33,635 bases of DNA from Chloroflexota bacterium (lineage in GTDB: Bacteria; Chloroflexota; Anaerolineae; Anaerolineales; Villigracilaceae): contig JACRMH010000010.1 of NCBI GenBank assembly GCA_016219545.1, positions 1 through 33,635 on the forward strand, in the 5' to 3' direction. This document shows positions 30,621 through 33,635 of the stretch, one piece after another (position 1 is the first letter of the stretch; the number at the start of each line of letters is the position of its first letter). The notes under the pieces are model-generated. The model did not search any database, was not told where the DNA came from, and worked only from the letters and a program-made list of their open reading frames with translations. A program made the position numbers and the translations under genes.

Positions 30621-30917
30621 GTGGAAATGCAGATACAAAAGAGTTGGTGGCAGGAACGCTGGGGCGCAGTTCGGGAATTTCTATACGGCATGATCGGCAT
30701 GGAAGTAGCTGAACATGCGCTGGAGATGCGTGCCAGTCTGGAGAGCCTGTTCATGTTGGCGGTGGTAGGCGATATGATCGGTGTTCCGATCCTGCCTCCT
30801 TATTACAGTCTCCGTCTTCTTCCTTTCCTGATCCCAAACATCTCTGTTTGGAAACGACGTGTTCTGCGGGAGAAAGAATTTACCGATGAGCACGATTATC
30901 ACCTTCACGGTCTCTGA
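30621..30917 (+). CDS. Small protein with PILPPYYSLRLLP motif (copy 1 of 3)
   Basis: The 98-residue product shares a core with two neighbours: FLYGM, then HAL..RASLESLF, GDMIGVPILPPYYSLRLLP, PNISVWKRR and LREKEFTD. The segment LFMLAVVGDMIGVPILPPYY is hydrophobic enough to insert in a membrane, flanked by the basic WKRRVLRE; a hairpin or re-entrant segment ending in the charged tail is likely. AAGGCGG lies 7 nt before GTG 30621, favouring it over ATG 30627. Copy 1 has a longer His-rich tail (EHDYHLHGL). It is the first gene of the ArsA-like locus. No known function. Confidence 0.72.
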   Translation: MEMQIQKSWWQERWGAVREFLYGMIGMEVAEHALEMRASLESLFMLAVVGDMIGVPILPPYYSLRLLPFLIPNISVWKRRVLREKEFTDEHDYHLHGL

Positions 30918-30937
30918 TCCCAATCAAGGAGTTAATA

Positions 30938-31207
30938 ATGAGCGAACAGCCTGAAAAGAAAAGTTTCCTGCAAAATTTCAAGGAGATCATCTATGGCATG
31001 GCGCAACATGATATGAGCCGCTATGCCCTGCGAACGCGTGCCAGCATGGAGCATCTCTTCATTCTGATCACGATGGGCGATATGATCGGAATCCCAATCC
31101 TGCCGCCATATTACAGTTTGCGCCTCCTGCCCTATGTGGTGCCGCAGATTTCCACCTGGAAGCGCCGCTTGCTGCGCGAAAAAGATGTCTCTGACGCAAT
31201 GTTCTAA
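30938..31207 (+). CDS. Small protein with PILPPYYSLRLLP motif (copy 2 of 3)
   Basis: This 89-residue paralog reads IIYGMAQHDMSRYALRTRAS, MEHLFILITMGDMIGIPILPP, YYSLRLLPYVVPQIS, and ends TWKRRLLREKDVSDAMF. It lies 20 nt after copy 1 and 22 nt before the first ArsA-like gene. The same tail (WKRR.LRE.D..DA.F) is found in copy 3. Conservation of the hydrophobic segment and the basic tail across three copies points to a shared partner, most simply the ATPases. Confidence 0.75.
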   Translation: MSEQPEKKSFLQNFKEIIYGMAQHDMSRYALRTRASMEHLFILITMGDMIGIPILPPYYSLRLLPYVVPQISTWKRRLLREKDVSDAMF

Positions 31208-31229
31208 AACCTGACAACGGAGCCAAACC

Positions 31230-32204
31230 ATGAGTCTTAAGGATGTTTTTCTCAATAACCCAAACAGACGCTACATCATGTTCGGCGGCAAAGGCGGGTT
31301 GGGCAAAACCACGTTCTCAGCCGCGACAGCCTACTGGCTGGCCAAGCACGGTAAAAAGGTTCTGGTATTTTCGGTAGATCCGCAAGCCAGCCTTTCCGAC
31401 ATTTTCAAACAGGATATCTTCGGCAAAGGCCCGGTCAAGATCATGGAAAATTTGTGGGCGCAGGAAATTGACGCCGACAAACACATCAAAGCCTACCAGC
31501 AGGAAATCCGCCAGAAGATCCTGGATATGTACGGCTTTGACAAGGTTCCCGAAGAAGTGGATCAATATATCGAAGCCGCTTCGGCGGAGCCAGCGATGGA
31601 AGAAAGCGCCATCTTTGACGCGGTGGTGGATATTGTCATCGGCGGCGATTACGATTACTACATCTACGACCTGGTCCCATTGGGACACGCGCTCTATTAC
31701 CTGAGCATGGCAAAGGTCTACGATGAATGGATCAACAAGATCACCCACTTGCGCGAGGAAATGCGCGAGTACGAAGATATGGTCTCGCGCATGAAACGCC
31801 AGAAGGAGACCGAGGAAGATAAAATCTTGAGCGAGCTTGTGTATATCCGCAAGCGTATCAATGCTTCTTCAAGCATATTGACCGACCGCGAAAAGACGGC
31901 CTTCTTCTTTGTAGTCATCCCGGAAGAGATGATCCTGATTGACACGAAAAAAGCGGCGGAATTGTTCGCCAAGTTTGATGTGCCGATTGCCGGGTACGTG
32001 GTCAACCGTGTAGTGCCGCGCGAATTACTCACGCAGAATATCCCGGACTACCTGAAGAATCGCATTCAGATGCAGGACACGCATCTCAAGGCTATTGACG
32101 ATACTCTTGGAATGCAGGTAGTTGCACGCGTGCCGGAAATGGAACGGGATGTGACCGGCCTGCCGATGATCGAGAAACTTTCCAAAATCATGTTTGGGGA
32201 CTAG
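31230..32204 (+). CDS. ArsA/Get3-like ATPase, first subunit
   Basis: The 324-residue single-domain ATPase has the deviant Walker A GGKGGLGKTT (19-28) and a normal switch I SVDPQAS with Asp50. In the ArsA signature region, where DTAPTGH is expected, it reads DLVPLGHALYYL (Asp147-His153), so the Thr and Ala are replaced but the His is kept. The second half has a helical insertion rich in Arg/Glu (about 165-215) and a FFFVVIPEEM strand. No metal-binding Cys pair is seen, so arsenite transport or the zinc-bridged Get3 dimer is unlikely. It is followed by a second copy with opposite deviations. Confidence 0.82.
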   Translation: MSLKDVFLNNPNRRYIMFGGKGGLGKTTFSAATAYWLAKHGKKVLVFSVDPQASLSDIFKQDIFGKGPVKIMENLWAQEIDADKHIKAYQQEIRQKILDMYGFDKVPEEVDQYIEAASAEPAMEESAIFDAVVDIVIGGDYDYYIYDLVPLGHALYYLSMAKVYDEWINKITHLREEMREYEDMVSRMKRQKETEEDKILSELVYIRKRINASSSILTDREKTAFFFVVIPEEMILIDTKKAAELFAKFDVPIAGYVVNRVVPRELLTQNIPDYLKNRIQMQDTHLKAIDDTLGMQVVARVPEMERDVTGLPMIEKLSKIMFGD

Positions 32205-32213
32205 GAGGTTATG

Positions 32214-33200
32214 ATGACAACGAAATCAATCGAAGTCTCCATGAAGACCTTTTTCGCCAACAACCCGAATGAGCGTTTTATTTTCTTCGGCGGTAAAGGC
32301 GGCGTGGGCAAGACCGCGCTGGCCGGAGCAACAGCCATCTGGCTGGCGAAACAAGGCAAACGCGTCATGCTGGCTTCCACCAATCCCGTCCACAGTTTGA
32401 GCGGCTTGCTCGGTCAAAACGTCTTTGGCCAGCATACAGCTGTTAATGGCGTCCCCAATCTGTGGGCTTACGAAATTGACACCAAAGACACCATCGAACG
32501 ATCTAAACAGGAAATCCGCGAGAAGGTGCAGTGGTTCTTGAAATTTGCGGATATTTCCACCAAGGCCGAAGAGTTCGTAGAATCGGCCACGATGAATCCA
32601 GCTTTTGAAGAATCGGCCATGTTCGAGAACATGGTGGATTTGATGCTCAAAAACGAATACGACATTTACGTTTTTGATACTGCGCCAACCGCCAACGCCC
32701 GCCGTCTGTTGGGCATGTCCAAAGTCTACGGCTTGTGGGTTGGAAAAATGCTCAAGAGCCGCGAAGAGGCCCGCAGTCTGCGCGAACTGCTTTCCTTTAC
32801 GAAGAAAAAGGAAAAAGATCCGTTAATGGATTATCTGGTCGGTTTCCGTGACCGCATGGAGCAGGCACGCAAACTGCTAACGGATAAAGCCCTGACCGCC
32901 TTCTTCTTCGTCACCCTGCCTGAGGCCCTGCCCATCGCAGTCATTACCCGCTTCATCGGCTGGTTCCACGATTTCGGCATTCCCGTCGGCGGCGTGGTGG
33001 TGAACATGATCATTGACCACAGGCAGGTCAATGACAAGTCGCCGGAATTCGTTATCAACCGCGTGGCCATGCAAGACGGTTACATGGAGGAGGTCTGGGA
33101 AAAATTCCCCGGCATGGTGCGCGCCCTGCTCCCGCTGTATGAGTCAGATGTGCGCGGACTTCCCACGCTCAGCCTCATGGCAGACAATTTGTTTGTTTAG
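32214..33200 (+). CDS. ArsA/Get3-like ATPase, second subunit
   Basis: The 328-residue protein is a paralog of the previous one. Walker A GGKGGVGKT is intact (about residues 26-34). The switch I Asp is replaced by Asn: STNPVHSL instead of STDP. The signature loop reads FDTAPTANARRLL, keeping DTAP but losing the His of DTAPTGH. The second ATG (32214) is preferred because GGAGG lies 5 nt from it and only 2 nt from ATG 32211; the Met at 32241 aligns best with the start of subunit 1. The stop overlaps the start of the third small protein as TAGTG. Confidence 0.82.
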   Translation: MTTKSIEVSMKTFFANNPNERFIFFGGKGGVGKTALAGATAIWLAKQGKRVMLASTNPVHSLSGLLGQNVFGQHTAVNGVPNLWAYEIDTKDTIERSKQEIREKVQWFLKFADISTKAEEFVESATMNPAFEESAMFENMVDLMLKNEYDIYVFDTAPTANARRLLGMSKVYGLWVGKMLKSREEARSLRELLSFTKKKEKDPLMDYLVGFRDRMEQARKLLTDKALTAFFFVTLPEALPIAVITRFIGWFHDFGIPVGGVVVNMIIDHRQVNDKSPEFVINRVAMQDGYMEEVWEKFPGMVRALLPLYESDVRGLPTLSLMADNLFV

Positions 33201-33475
33201 TGTGCCAAGTGACAAGGGTCTTCCTGCGTTCTTCCATTCGCGTTCTCAAGGAAGTGTTGTATGGCATGGCAATCCACGACCAGGTGCGCGCCCTGACACG
33301 TCAACGCGCCAGCCTGGAGCACCTCTTTGTTTTGATCAGTTTCGGCGACCTGCTGGGTGTGCCAATTTTGCCGCCGTATTACAGTATCCGCCTCCTGCCG
33401 TTCATCGTGCCGCTCATCAATAACTGGAAGCGGCGCATGTTGCGGGAACGGGATGTGACCGACGCGATTTTCTAA
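33200..33475 (+). CDS. Small protein with PILPPYYSLRLLP motif (copy 3 of 3)
   Basis: The 91-residue product contains VLYGMAIHDQVRALTRQRAS, LEHLFVLISFGDLLGVPILPP, YYSIRLLPFIVPLINN and ends WKRRMLRERDVTDAIF. It starts at GTG 33200, overlapping the ATPase stop (TAGTG), with no ribosome site, so translation is likely coupled to the ATPase. A GTG at 33209 is an alternative. This tight coupling is the strongest sign that the small proteins and the ATPases work together. Confidence 0.75.
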   Translation: MCQVTRVFLRSSIRVLKEVLYGMAIHDQVRALTRQRASLEHLFVLISFGDLLGVPILPPYYSIRLLPFIVPLINNWKRRMLRERDVTDAIF

Positions 33476-33546
33476 ATTACTTGCAGATCACTTGTAGGGG
33501 CTGTCTAAAAAGGTAAGTGTAGGCAGTCAAAACAGAAAAAAGGTAA

Positions 33547-33576
33547 AAAACTGGCAGTCATTGGGCTGCCAGTTTT
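33547..33576. terminator. Hairpin at the transposase end
   Basis: AAAACTGGCAG (33547-33557) and CTGCCAGTTTT (33566-33576) form an 11-bp stem with A- and T-rich ends, a good terminator on either strand. Confidence 0.8.
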
Positions 33577-33635
33577 CGTAGATTGTGAGCAATGGAAAGA
33601 ATGCCCCATTCGGTCTCCACTTTCTTCAATCCCCT
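33558..33635 (-). CDS. IS1182-family transposase, C-terminal fragment
   Basis: The last 25 residues are RGLKKVETEWGILSIAHNLR followed by KLAAQ and a stop at 33558-33560. The RG..KV..EW.L...AHNL.KL phrase is the conserved C terminus of DDE transposases of the IS1182 type. The start is outside the window. The hairpin at 33547-33576 overlaps the stop and would end its transcription. Confidence 0.85.
   Translation of the reverse strand, partial: RGLKKVETEWGILSIAHNLRKLAAQ

Larger units (their letters stand above)
33497..33635. mobile_element. End of an IS1182-type insertion sequence (partial)
   Basis: From about 33497 the sequence GGGGCTGTCTAAAAAGG looks like the terminal inverted repeat typical of IS1182-family elements (GGGGCTGTCTCAAA-type). 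A hairpin (33547-33557 with 33566-33576) and the 3' end of a transposase gene follow. The other end of the element lies beyond the window. Confidence 0.75.

Noticed and set aside
31230..33200. Arsenite efflux ATPase (ars operon)
   Set aside because: Each protein is a single ATPase domain without the metal-binding cysteines, and no arsB, arsR or arsD is nearby.

Overview
The window looks like a chromosomal stretch of a Chloroflexota bacterium, most likely class Anaerolineae. This rests on gene content (Lon, FolC, CstA, paired ArsA-like ATPases, DUF503), on Tad/Flp-type pilus genes lying next to partition genes, and on the style of dispersed intergenic repeats. No rRNA or tRNA is present to confirm it, so the taxonomic call is an inference.

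Positions 1 to about 15,700 are the right-hand part of an integrated mobile element whose left end lies outside the window. Almost everything is on the minus strand. Read in the direction of transcription (right to left) it holds: two copies of a previously unfamiliar module (a two-helix membrane protein with a helix-turn-helix-like tail, an operator, a hairpin, a ribbon-helix-helix regulator, an overlapping small ORF and a tiny membrane peptide); ParA and a ParB-like partner with an internal duplication; a GTRGGCGG repeat cluster that may be the centromere; a replication protein with a DnaA domain I-like N terminus and an internal iteron-like array; a zinc-ribbon protein; a TadC/T2SSF membrane protein; a Flp pilin; three TadE-like pseudopilins; and two exported or membrane-anchored proteins. 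A plus-strand toxin-antitoxin pair (UPF0175-like antitoxin, DUF3368 PIN toxin) splits the pilus genes. At the right end, on the plus strand, lie an excisionase-like gene, a candidate structured RNA, a small start-less ORF and a large serine recombinase. Together these suggest an integrative element that can replicate and partition, with pilus parts.

Positions about 16,000 to 26,800 are host-like. They hold a secreted fusion of nucleotide pyrophosphatase and 5'-nucleotidase, an M24 aminopeptidase next to a short-chain dehydrogenase, folC abutting lon with no gap, a small membrane protein and DUF503/YlxP. Several dispersed repeats lie between these genes, and one heptamer array sits inside the folC reading frame.

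Positions about 26,800 to 33,635 start with a short-chain dehydrogenase remnant. Next come a thioredoxin-like CxxC protein and the peptide transporter CstA. After them comes an unfamiliar locus: a divergent membrane-anchored protein, then two small paralogous proteins, two ArsA/Get3-like ATPases and a third small paralog. The two ATPases have complementary departures from the ArsA active-site signatures, which suggests an obligate heterodimer. The window ends in the tail of an IS1182-type transposase and its terminal repeat.
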